IMG/VR virus record: IMGVR_UViG_3300009158_000001
Coordinates: 1-64,000 of that record
Source of the DNA: a virus
Length of the DNA: 64,000 nucleotides
Direction: 5' to 3' (one strand)
Part shown: positions 1 through 7,672 of the stretch, one piece after another
Layout: each line of letters starts with the position of its first letter
How positions within the stretch are numbered: the first letter of the stretch is position 1
Notes under the pieces: model-generated
The model's input: only the letters and a program-made list of their open reading frames with translations
Database searches by the model: none
Told to the model about the DNA's origin: nothing
Program-made: the position numbers and the translations under genes

Positions 1-264
1 GCAAAGCGCGGTGAGGCATATGAGGATACGATTATTGCCCCTAAGGAGAGCGGTCAGTTCCTTCTTGATATTAAGGAGGCACTTGTTGCTGAGTATGAAA
101 GCCAGACGGGCGGCTCAACGCGCTCGGCATCATCAGGTTCTAAGCCTGCTGCAGGTAAGCCAGCTGCGAAGAGCAGTGTTCCTGACGCATATCTTGCAAA
201 GAAGCCTGCTCCTGCAAAGGTCACAGCTAAGGCTAGCACCTCTGACGAGTGGGAAACCGACTAA
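1..264 (+). CDS. C-terminal part of probable single-stranded DNA-binding protein (5' end outside window)
   Basis: The reading frame is open from the window edge to TAA at 262-264 and encodes 87 residues. The first 35 or so look like the end of a folded domain. An Ala/Pro/Lys/Ser-rich, low-complexity linker follows, and the protein ends in the short acidic tail SDEWETD. A flexible linker with an acidic C-terminus is typical of bacterial and phage ssDNA-binding proteins such as SSB, T4 gp32 and T7 gp2.5, where the tail recruits replication partners. The location at the head of a replication and recombination block fits. The DNA-binding fold is off the edge, so the call is an inference from tail and context. 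Any protein with an acidic tail could look the same. Confidence 0.45.
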   Translation, partial: AKRGEAYEDTIIAPKESGQFLLDIKEALVAEYESQTGGSTRSASSGSKPAAGKPAAKSSVPDAYLAKKPAPAKVTAKASTSDEWETD

Positions 265-271
265 GGAGTAA

Positions 272-787
272 ATGATGGAAATAGATAAAGATAAAGTTGA
301 GTCTGCAAAGAAAAGCTGCGTAACTGATATCAACCTAGTCAATACTATTTCTTTCAACAAGAAGACTCTGACAGAATGGGCTGAGTATTATCGGATAACT
401 TTACCCGATGATATGACTGTTAAGGACGTCTATAAGCAATTTAGACGAATTGCAGACTTACTTAGTGATGTAAATCACAAGCATAGTCAAGCCGTTCTGG
501 CCAGAGATCTTCATCACTCCGCCATCAAGTCTCGTAAAGCTGCAAAGCTTTTAGAACTTAAGAAAGACAATCCTAAGTTTACTGTAGATCAGCTACAGGC
601 GAGTCTTGATGTAGAGTTCGATGATGATAATACGAAGGAAGTTTTACATAGCTTCCTAGTAGATTTTTTTGAAAGAATTCAGGGTCAACTTATAGGTATG
701 AGACGAGTTCTAGAAAGTGTTGCTTACTCAGTTAATAGTGAGTTAAAAGCATTTGGAAAAGGCTCTGAGGGCTTCGAGACTCAGTGA
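272..787 (+). CDS. Hypothetical helical protein, possible UvsY-like recombination mediator
   Basis: This 171-residue protein starts at ATG 272 behind GGAG at 265-268; a second ATG follows directly. It is predominantly helical and charged, with a basic segment (about residues 75-100, including SAIKSRKAAKLLELKK) and a long amphipathic C-terminal helix (about 125-160). No motif identifies it. Its size, the basic middle and the helical end recall T4 UvsY, the mediator that loads UvsX on gp32-coated DNA. The probable SSB lies just upstream and the RecA/UvsX-like gene two genes downstream, which makes that role attractive. The sequence resemblance is weak and cannot be confirmed here. It could equally be an unrelated phage protein. 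Confidence 0.6.
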   Translation: MMEIDKDKVESAKKSCVTDINLVNTISFNKKTLTEWAEYYRITLPDDMTVKDVYKQFRRIADLLSDVNHKHSQAVLARDLHHSAIKSRKAAKLLELKKDNPKFTVDQLQASLDVEFDDDNTKEVLHSFLVDFFERIQGQLIGMRRVLESVAYSVNSELKAFGKGSEGFETQ

Positions 788-838
788 TAAGATAATCCTT
801 ACCCCCTTCTATTTCTCATTATTTTAAGAGAGTTTAAA

Positions 839-2770
839 ATGACAGATATTAATAATTTTTCCCTACAAGACGTAGTGACACCCTGGAGTACTGTAGGCTA
901 TCTTACCTATAAGAGAACCTATGCAAGACGACTTAGTGAGTCTGATCTTAATGGTCCGACCGAGGAATGGACTGACACCGTAGAGCGTGTTCTCAATGCT
1001 AGCGATAAGCAGCTTAAGGTGGGCTTTACGTCTGATGAACGTGCACGGCTTAGGCAGTATATGCTTCAGCTTAAGGGTACCGTTGCTGGCCGCTTTCTGT
1101 GGCAGCTAGGCACTAGGACTGTTAAGGACCTAGGTCTTCCTAGTCTTCAGAACTGTGCCTTTACTGTTGTAGACGGACCTGTTCGTCCATTTACCTGGAC
1201 AATGGATATGCTTATGCTTGGTTGTGGTGTTGGCTATAACATCCAGCGTGAGCACATCAATAAGCTTCCTAAGGTTCGTAAGAACTTTAAGAGCCCAACC
1301 CGTAGAGATCAGGGGGACTCTGACTTCATTGTCTCCGATACAAGAGAAGGTTGGGTTGCACTATTAGCTAAGACTCTTAAGGCTGCATTCCTTGCGGACA
1401 AAAAGAATACATTTACATTTAGCACTCAGCTAATTCGTGGTAAAGGCGCGCCAATCAAAGGCTTTGGTGGCGTAGCTAGCGGTCCTGAGATTCTATGTGA
1501 AGGTATAGCTAATATTGGCAAGGTCCTAGAGAAACGCGCTGGTAAGCAATTACGTAGCGTTGATTGTCTAGACATCATGAATATTATAGGTAGCATTGTA
1601 GTAGCTGGTAACGTTCGACGTAGCGCACAGATTGCCATTGGCGACTGTGACGATATTGAGTTCTTACTTGCTAAACGTTGGGATTTAGGTACTATCCCAA
1701 GTTGGCGTGCAATGTCCAATAATAGTGTAGCTTGTGACGATATCAATGATCTTCCAGATATGTTCTGGGATGGTTACGAAGGCAAGGGAGAGCCTTATGG
1801 TCTAATCAACCTTAAGCTTTCACGTGCTATGGGTCGCCTTGGCGAAACAGAGTATCCTGATCCTGCTGTCATGGGTTACAACCCTTGCGCGGAACAGAGC
1901 CTTGCTAACTTTGAGACTTGCTGTCTTGCCGAAGTATTCCTTCCTAACATAACGAGTGCCGCTGAATTAGCTGACGTATGTAAATTACTTTATCGTATTA
2001 ACAAGCATAGCTTGGCTTTACATTGTCATCACTCAGAGACAGAAGAGATTGTTAATAAGCATATGCGTATGGGTATTGGTATCACTGGATATCTCCAAGC
2101 CACAGACGAGCAAAAGTCTTGGCTCAAAGATGTCTATGGTGAGCTTCGTGCTTACGATGTTGAGTATAGTGCAGCAAAGGGATTCCCTGTTAGCGTTAAG
2201 CTTACCACAGTAAAGCCTAGCGGTACACTTAGCTTACTTCCTGGTGTTACACCTGGTGCTCATCCTGCATATGCTAGACATCTTATTCGTCGTATTCGTA
2301 TTGCTGCTAATCATCCCTTGATTGAAGTAGTACGTTCACACAACTATAAGATTGAGTATCAGGAAAACTTTGATGGTAGTCTTGACTATTCGACTATGGT
2401 CGCTGAGTTTCCGTTTGCCTATCCTGAAGGAACACTTCTAGCTAGGGATATGACAGCTCTTGATCAACTTGCCGTTGTCAAAAAACTCCAACAAGATTGG
2501 TCAGACAATAGTGTATCTTGCACTATTTATTACAGAAAGGAAGAGCTTGATCAGGTTAAGGAATACCTTCGTGAGAACTATACCTTAAACCATAAGAGCC
2601 TTTCATTTTTATTACATTCTGAACATGGTTTCAAGCAAGCTCCTCTTGAAGAAATCACAGAAGATGTGTACAATGAACTGGTTAGAACAACTAAGTTAAT
2701 CAATGGTATTTCATTCGACGCAAGCGTTGATTCCAGCGATTGCGAAGGTGGATTTTGTCCTGTCAAGTAA
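839..2770 (+). CDS. nrdJ: Adenosylcobalamin-dependent (class II) ribonucleoside-triphosphate reductase
   Basis: Reduces ribonucleotides to deoxyribonucleotides using coenzyme B12, without oxygen or a small subunit. The 643-residue protein matches the monomeric Lactobacillus leichmannii-type enzyme. It has the first redox cysteine in LQNCAF (C106), the thiyl-radical cysteine and glutamate in NPCAEQSL (C350, E352), and the second redox cysteine exactly 11 residues later (C361), the spacing seen in that enzyme. The loop VKPSGTLSLLPGVTPGAHP lies near residue 460. The C-terminal shuttle pair is CEGGFC (C635, C640), again with the canonical C-x4-C spacing. It is somewhat shorter than the roughly 740-residue type enzyme. 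Start ATG 839 follows an AAGAGAG ribosome site. No thioredoxin-like partner is seen nearby, so host reductants probably recycle it. Confidence 0.95.
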   Translation: MTDINNFSLQDVVTPWSTVGYLTYKRTYARRLSESDLNGPTEEWTDTVERVLNASDKQLKVGFTSDERARLRQYMLQLKGTVAGRFLWQLGTRTVKDLGLPSLQNCAFTVVDGPVRPFTWTMDMLMLGCGVGYNIQREHINKLPKVRKNFKSPTRRDQGDSDFIVSDTREGWVALLAKTLKAAFLADKKNTFTFSTQLIRGKGAPIKGFGGVASGPEILCEGIANIGKVLEKRAGKQLRSVDCLDIMNIIGSIVVAGNVRRSAQIAIGDCDDIEFLLAKRWDLGTIPSWRAMSNNSVACDDINDLPDMFWDGYEGKGEPYGLINLKLSRAMGRLGETEYPDPAVMGYNPCAEQSLANFETCCLAEVFLPNITSAAELADVCKLLYRINKHSLALHCHHSETEEIVNKHMRMGIGITGYLQATDEQKSWLKDVYGELRAYDVEYSAAKGFPVSVKLTTVKPSGTLSLLPGVTPGAHPAYARHLIRRIRIAANHPLIEVVRSHNYKIEYQENFDGSLDYSTMVAEFPFAYPEGTLLARDMTALDQLAVVKKLQQDWSDNSVSCTIYYRKEELDQVKEYLRENYTLNHKSLSFLLHSEHGFKQAPLEEITEDVYNELVRTTKLINGISFDASVDSSDCEGGFCPVK

Positions 2771-2777
2771 GGTACTT

Positions 2778-2975
2778 ATGGAAAATTTAGATCCTAAAGT
2801 CAAAACAGATTCTCAAGATCTTTTGCGACTTCTTAAAGATATTTTTGCATTAGAACTTACTGACACGCAGAAAGAAAAGCTTAGCCTATTTATGGCCGGA
2901 AAAGGAAGTCTTTCCTTGAATGGCCGTAAATATACCAAAGAAGACTTAAAAGATTTGTTCTATTCACAGGGCTAA
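2778..2975 (+). CDS. Small hypothetical protein (65 aa)
   Basis: The start is taken as ATG 2778. It lies 5 nt after AAGG (2769-2772), which overlaps the RNR stop codon. An upstream in-frame ATG lies inside the RNR gene and is not needed. The short acidic/basic protein is mostly helical: residues about 11-45 form an amphipathic helix (LLRLLKDIFALELTDTQKEK). A basic turn then leads into a second short helix (KYTKEDLKDLFYSQG). No family is recognised. The gene sits tightly between the reductase and the RecA-like gene and is probably co-transcribed with both. Confidence 0.7.
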   Translation: MENLDPKVKTDSQDLLRLLKDIFALELTDTQKEKLSLFMAGKGSLSLNGRKYTKEDLKDLFYSQG

Positions 2976-3001
2976 TTAAACAATACAACTATGAGGTTTA
3001 T

Positions 3002-4138
3002 ATGTCAGAAGAAATGAATGGAGTGAATGGCGACTGGGAACATGAAGATAATTTCAGTACTCCTGGAGCCAGCACATGGAATGCAAAAACATTTAATGCA
3101 TTCAAGATGAGTAAGCTAAAGCAATACGGCGAAGATCTTATTCTTGTCACTGGCAAGGATAGCCTCCCCGTCTTTAGCTTTGTTCCAACAGGTGATCCCT
3201 GTTTAGATAGTCTACTTGGTGGCTTTGGTGATAATGCCGGTTGGCCTCGTGGTACTTTCATTGAGATTGCTGGAGAAGAATCATCTGGCAAGACTACATT
3301 AATGTACGAAGCTCTAGCTAGTTTTGCTAGAACTTTCCCTGATCGTGGCATTGCTTTCATTGATATGGAAGGTAACTTTGACTCAGAGTATGCAAGACAC
3401 CTTGGTGTTCCTGTGGACGAAGAGCGCTTTGTTTATAGTCTTCCTCAGAATGGCAAGCAAGCTCTTACGTTGCTAGATCAGCTTGTTCGTAGTGGCATGT
3501 TTTCATGTGTTGCTCTAGATAGCTGGGCTGCTATTAGTCCTCCTGCTAGTGCTGATACTAATGCAGAAGCTGGCGATGGTGCAATCGGTTGGCATGCCTT
3601 GCTTAGCTCGAAGGTTTTAGGTCGTCTTGCTACTGCTTATAAGGCCTATGACTGTACGTTCATTACGAGTAATCAGATGAGAGTTAATATTACTCCAATG
3701 GGTGCCCGTGGTACTATCACTACAGGTGGTCGCGCTATTCGCTATTATGCTAGACTTCGTCTTAAGATTCTTCCTATCCCTGGTGATGGTAAAGAGAATC
3801 TTAGAAAGGTTCAGATCGTTAAGGCTCAGGGCGCAGCTCGTGCTGAGGATGAGGTAGAGATTAGTATTAAGTGGGGTATCGGTCTTGACCGAGTTGACTC
3901 CCTTATCACTATGGGTCTAGCTCAGAAGCATATTGTTGCAGCTGGTGCATGGCTACAGATTCCTGCAATTGGTCTTAAGGTTCAGGGTAGAAATAATCTT
4001 TCTGAGAATCTTAGAAGCGATGCAGGAGCAAGAGCTTCTCTTTGTGATCTATTAGGTGTCGCACATTTTGATGCTAGATATCCGTTGTCTCGTAAGCGTA
4101 AGATTTCTTTCGCTGAGGAAACACCGGACAAGGAGTAA
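3002..4138 (+). CDS. RecA/UvsX-like DNA recombinase
   Basis: ATP-dependent strand-exchange protein for recombination-dependent replication and repair. The 378 residues contain a RecA-type Walker A, GEESSGKT (91-98; RecA has GPESSGKT). The catalytic glutamate is in FIDMEG (E123) and Walker B is in ALDSW (171-175). The L2-like region has SNQMR followed by TTTGGRAIRYYARLRL, which aligns with the RecA GGNALKFYASVRL segment. The C-terminal AGAW-containing segment also matches RecA. The first 55 or so residues are phage-specific. Start ATG 3002 has GAGG upstream. It follows a possible SSB and mediator and precedes the AAA+/VWA pair. Whether it is closer to bacterial RecA or T4 UvsX cannot be decided here; the motifs look more RecA-like. 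Confidence 0.93.
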   Translation: MSEEMNGVNGDWEHEDNFSTPGASTWNAKTFNAFKMSKLKQYGEDLILVTGKDSLPVFSFVPTGDPCLDSLLGGFGDNAGWPRGTFIEIAGEESSGKTTLMYEALASFARTFPDRGIAFIDMEGNFDSEYARHLGVPVDEERFVYSLPQNGKQALTLLDQLVRSGMFSCVALDSWAAISPPASADTNAEAGDGAIGWHALLSSKVLGRLATAYKAYDCTFITSNQMRVNITPMGARGTITTGGRAIRYYARLRLKILPIPGDGKENLRKVQIVKAQGAARAEDEVEISIKWGIGLDRVDSLITMGLAQKHIVAAGAWLQIPAIGLKVQGRNNLSENLRSDAGARASLCDLLGVAHFDARYPLSRKRKISFAEETPDKE

Positions 4139-4140
4139 AA

Positions 4141-5229
4141 ATGTCTACAATTAATAACAAGCAATTAGAGCTTGCTATTAGAATCTCCCTGGACGCAGAT
4201 ATCCCTGTCTGCGTCTGGGGAGCCAGTGGTATTGGTAAGAGTACAATCATTGAGCAGACTACTAGGAGCTTCTTTGCTGATATAAAAGCAGATGTTCCTA
4301 TGTTCTGTAACAGTGAGTTTGCTAGTGTTAAGATTGATAAGTTAGGTCCTCAGACCTTTTACGATCTTCGTCTTGCGCATACTGACACAGCTGACTGGGG
4401 TATTCCAGTTGTTGATCATCAGTATATGACTCATAGTAAGACGCGGCCATCTTGGATTCCTGCTAGTCTCAGTGGTATCTATGTCCTATTTGCTGACGAG
4501 TTAAACCGCGGCACGCAAGAAGGTATAAATGCAATGATGAGTATCACCGCAGAACGTCGCCTTGGAGAGTATAAACTACCTCCTGTTAGTCGTTTACTTT
4601 CTGCTTGTAACCCACCTACTGGAGAATTCAATACAGATACACTTGATAAAGCAATGAAAGCTAGATGGAGTCATGTCCATTACGCACTAGACACCAACTC
4701 CTTTCTTGAATCAAGACTAGGTCACATTGATCCAGCGTTTAGCTTTATACTTAATAATAGTACTGATCTAGTAGAAGGATTCCAGAATAACCAGCTAACT
4801 GGTAACTGGTCTGTTGAGAAAGAAGTTAGCCCATGTCCTCGTACTATTGAGATACTTGCTAGACTTGCGGCTTGGTGCATGTGGTGGAAGGTTAATAATA
4901 ATAATCAGAACATCACAGGCAACTTAAGAGAAGCAATTATTGCTCTTGCCAGTGGACTAGTCAAAGCAAACCTTGCTTTCAAGTGGTTCCAAATTCTCAA
5001 CGGGAAAGACTGGCTAGCAGATGCAAGCTTCTATAATGGTAAGCTTGAAGCCTGGTTAAAGACTCCAGATGTGACTAGGTCAGAACTAGTTGGCATCTAC
5101 TTTACATATAGAAATCTAATTCCTAATATGTCGCAAGAACAACTTGATCAAACTAAGTACCTAAGAGATTACGCTAAAAAGTTTGTCCCTGAATTCTATG
5201 AAATGATTAACCTTCATATAAAGAAATAA
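4141..5229 (+). CDS. MoxR-type AAA+ ATPase
   Basis: This 362-residue AAA+ protein has Walker A GASGIGKS (27-34), Walker B LFADELNRG (116-124) and sensor-1 segment SACNPP (154-159). The DELNR...AMMSITAERRLGEYKLP stretch is the hallmark of MoxR/RavA-like ATPases. These act as chaperones or remodellers, usually with a VWA-domain partner encoded next door. The next gene is exactly such a protein and overlaps it by one base (TAATG), implying translational coupling and joint function. The gene begins 3 nt after the recombinase stop. The substrate is unknown. It could assist assembly or activation of a phage complex, or act on a host target. Confidence 0.9.
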   Translation: MSTINNKQLELAIRISLDADIPVCVWGASGIGKSTIIEQTTRSFFADIKADVPMFCNSEFASVKIDKLGPQTFYDLRLAHTDTADWGIPVVDHQYMTHSKTRPSWIPASLSGIYVLFADELNRGTQEGINAMMSITAERRLGEYKLPPVSRLLSACNPPTGEFNTDTLDKAMKARWSHVHYALDTNSFLESRLGHIDPAFSFILNNSTDLVEGFQNNQLTGNWSVEKEVSPCPRTIEILARLAAWCMWWKVNNNNQNITGNLREAIIALASGLVKANLAFKWFQILNGKDWLADASFYNGKLEAWLKTPDVTRSELVGIYFTYRNLIPNMSQEQLDQTKYLRDYAKKFVPEFYEMINLHIKK

Positions 5230-6665
5230 TGGATGTTTTAAAGAAAGTTTATGCTGATAAGATTACTAACCTTTGTCGTTCTTTGATTGCTATCAAGGAA
5301 GGCAAAGATAGTCCTGTTACAGACTACAATTCATATGCAATTGCTTATACTTTTGTTGATCTAACTGAGTACTTGATTTGTTTAGACAGATACTTCTTAT
5401 CTAAAGAGGAAGCTGTAGCCGAAGGTTTTAATCCTGAGTTTATAGCTTGCATTGCCTGGACTCCTAGCACCAAAGAATATGCTTTATACTTTAACATAGA
5501 AAACATTAGCAGATTAAGTGATAAGACTTTTTACTTTATTCTGCTGCATGAGCTTAAGCATTTTGTTTATGCTCATCCTATTTCTATGTTTAAGATTCCA
5601 GCTGAAGATCGCTATCTTATGAATGTTGCTCAGGATATGAAAATTAATACTGAGTTACTTTATGAATATGTAGAATCTTTTACTAAGCTAGATGACCCTA
5701 GCGAATTTATAAACTATCCTCTCCAGAATGCCAAAGGCAAATTTTTCTTTAATGCTTTTCGTATTGACGAAGAAGCTGCCTTTGCTCATCCTGATTTGTC
5801 TGCTTATTACTTACACCCTAATAGTAAATTGTTCCATGCAGACCATGGCATAAGAAAAGGAATTTATAATGTCACAACTAATGAAATATTTAATTGGCTA
5901 AAAAATAGTCCCGATTATCAGGACTTTATAGAAAAACAAAAACAAAATGAAATAAATCAATTAAGTATGGACATGGTCCTTGACGACAGTGATATCTCCC
6001 AAGAGGAACAAGCTGAAAGAATTAGTTCAATTGAGAAGCAAATTGCAAAGATTGCAGAAGTAAACAAAACTCCTTTCTTATCAAATGATAAGCTAGACAA
6101 ATTTGATAGTAAGAATATTCAAGTAAAAACCTACGAAGGAGACGCTGTTCTTTTTCTAAAGAGTTTAACTAGACCTGGAAAAAGATACAAGACTGGAGTA
6201 TCATGGGCAAGCTATAACGTAGTTCTACCCAGAATCTTACCTGGTCCTAAGAAATCAGATAAGCCTCTAATTGCTTGTATTTTCGATACTTCTGGAAGTA
6301 TTGATACTCAGCTTGCTGAAAAGTTTGTATCTTATTTAAGGAAGCTAGCAAGTTCTGCTAGTGTTCATTATGTTATGAATGATAGTGAGGTGAGAGGAGA
6401 CATAGAGAAGGCAAGAAATAAAAACTTTGCAGAGACGATTGAATGGAAAGGCGGCGGCTGCACAGATTTAAATCCGGCGTTAAAAATAATTGGCAAATAC
6501 AACGGACGATATAAATACGATGCAGTGCTTTGCTTTACAGACGGCATAATTCCTGAAATACAAAAAGAACTTATTCCTGAAAACTTCTATCTAATACTGC
6601 CTAGTGATTACAAAAAATTTGCTAAATCTGAGTTTCTTGAGAGGTACAACAAACTACTTTTGTAA
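5229..6665 (+). CDS. VWA-domain protein with metallopeptidase-like N-terminal domain (DUF2201-like)
   Basis: The 478 residues fall into two domains. The N-terminal part carries a zinc-metallopeptidase-like HELKH motif (107-111) in a helix (FILLHELKHFVYAHP). The C-terminal part (about 345-478) is a von Willebrand factor A-like domain with an intact metal-ion adhesion site: DTSGS (353-357), the threonine of GGGCTD (T412) and FTDG (D438). Between them lies a charged coiled-coil stretch (about 232-285). This layout matches the family in which a putative metallopeptidase domain is joined to a VWA domain and paired with a MoxR ATPase. The start overlaps the ATPase stop by one base. Whether the peptidase motif is active is unknown; a third zinc ligand is not evident. 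Confidence 0.87.
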   Translation: MDVLKKVYADKITNLCRSLIAIKEGKDSPVTDYNSYAIAYTFVDLTEYLICLDRYFLSKEEAVAEGFNPEFIACIAWTPSTKEYALYFNIENISRLSDKTFYFILLHELKHFVYAHPISMFKIPAEDRYLMNVAQDMKINTELLYEYVESFTKLDDPSEFINYPLQNAKGKFFFNAFRIDEEAAFAHPDLSAYYLHPNSKLFHADHGIRKGIYNVTTNEIFNWLKNSPDYQDFIEKQKQNEINQLSMDMVLDDSDISQEEQAERISSIEKQIAKIAEVNKTPFLSNDKLDKFDSKNIQVKTYEGDAVLFLKSLTRPGKRYKTGVSWASYNVVLPRILPGPKKSDKPLIACIFDTSGSIDTQLAEKFVSYLRKLASSASVHYVMNDSEVRGDIEKARNKNFAETIEWKGGGCTDLNPALKIIGKYNGRYKYDAVLCFTDGIIPEIQKELIPENFYLILPSDYKKFAKSEFLERYNKLLL

Positions 6666-6673
6666 GGAAGCCA

Positions 6674-7576
6674 ATGCAAGAACCAAAGGAAGTATTTCAT
6701 CCGACCATAATTGATGTAGAATATTCTGCAGACTTAGGTCCATTGTTCACGGATGACCCTGTTACTATTGATGATCTAGATTTTGATCCTTGGTTCGAAA
6801 TGTCAGCACCGCCAGTTAATAGCTATTGGTGCTTTAGACATGGTAGCTATAGCGCTCTTAAGAGATGGAACGGCGAAGCATTAGTCAACATTAATTTACC
6901 TACAGTTAAGAAGTTTGCTCCTAAAAATCTAGAGCAGAAATACTTACTCTCTGCATTGTATGATCAAAGTGTTCCAATGCTTACAGTCTTTGGCGGAGCT
7001 GGCTCTGGCAAGACCTATGTAACAATGGTTGCTGCGATTAATATGCTTGACGAGAAAAAGTTTGACAAAATTATCTTGACAAAGAGCAGAGCCCAAGCTA
7101 CCACCAGCAGTGGCGGTAGAATTGGCGATGTTCCAGGTACAATTATAGACAAGATGAGACCAGTATTCAGCTCCTATGAGCGTGCTCTTGCTAAGATCTG
7201 GGGTAAGACCTACCTAAAGATCTTTGAGCAGAAGCTTGAGGAAGGAAAGATTGAGTGCATTCCTTTGGAATATATGCGTGGCGAAGACTTTACAAATGCA
7301 TTAGTCATTTGCGATGAAGCACAGAACGTTGAGATCCATCAGTTTAAAACTCTAATCACTCGTTTAGGTGAGAAGAGTAAGTTAATACTTATGGCTGATA
7401 CAGATCAGATTGACGAAAAAGAAAATCGCAAGGGCAAACCTTGCCCAGTGCTTCAAACAATTGGACTTGACATCTATCAGCAGAGTCTTCTTACTAGCTT
7501 TATCGAACTTATCGAAATTGAGCGCAGTCCTTTGGCTGAACTCGGAATCCAGATTTGTAAGAAACTAGTAGATTAA
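6674..7576 (+). CDS. phoH: PhoH-family ATPase
   Basis: This 300-residue protein has an 85-residue phage-specific N-terminus and a PhoH P-loop domain related to superfamily 1 helicases. Motifs are Walker A FGGAGSGKT (106-114), the PhoH-specific loop GGRIGDVPGTIIDKM (147-161, compare G-x-LPG in bacterial PhoH), Walker B VICDEAQN (211-218) and a motif-III-like LILMADTDQID. The C-terminal IERSPLAELG matches the conserved end of the family. PhoH is common in phages, but its precise role (RNA metabolism or phosphate stress) is unsettled. A good AAGGA ribosome site precedes ATG 6674. A conspicuous hairpin follows the gene. Confidence 0.92.
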   Translation: MQEPKEVFHPTIIDVEYSADLGPLFTDDPVTIDDLDFDPWFEMSAPPVNSYWCFRHGSYSALKRWNGEALVNINLPTVKKFAPKNLEQKYLLSALYDQSVPMLTVFGGAGSGKTYVTMVAAINMLDEKKFDKIILTKSRAQATTSSGGRIGDVPGTIIDKMRPVFSSYERALAKIWGKTYLKIFEQKLEEGKIECIPLEYMRGEDFTNALVICDEAQNVEIHQFKTLITRLGEKSKLILMADTDQIDEKENRKGKPCPVLQTIGLDIYQQSLLTSFIELIEIERSPLAELGIQICKKLVD

Positions 7577-7595
7577 TACTTTTTGCTATTGCAAA

Positions 7596-7636
7596 CCAAG
7601 TGGCGGCGGGCTATATTTAGCCTTGTCGCCTATTGG
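7596..7636 (+). other. Large intergenic RNA hairpin between phoH and the polymerase gene
   Basis: In the 96-base gap between phoH and dnaE, bases 7602-7613 pair with 7618-7630 (12 pairs including two G-T, one bulged T) around a four-base TATT loop. An outer CCAA (7596-7599) pairs with TTGG (7633-7636) across a two-by-two mismatch. The G+C-rich stem stands out in an A+T-rich gap. No clean T-run follows, so it is not a typical factor-independent terminator. It could attenuate transcription, block ribosomes, or mark an RNA processing or stabilising site ahead of the polymerase genes. Confidence 0.6.
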
Positions 7637-7672
7637 TGTTTATTGATCTTTAAACTTAAACGAGAGAATAAT

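Noticed and set aside
7643-7670. Promoter directly before the polymerase gene
   Set aside because: TTGATC and AATAAT-like boxes are present, but the -10 would overlap the ribosome site and start codon.
7583-7672. N-terminal extension of the polymerase gene starting at a TTG
   Set aside because: It crosses the G+C-rich hairpin and has no PHP homology, while ATG 7673 has a good ribosome site directly before MGMVHLHAHS.
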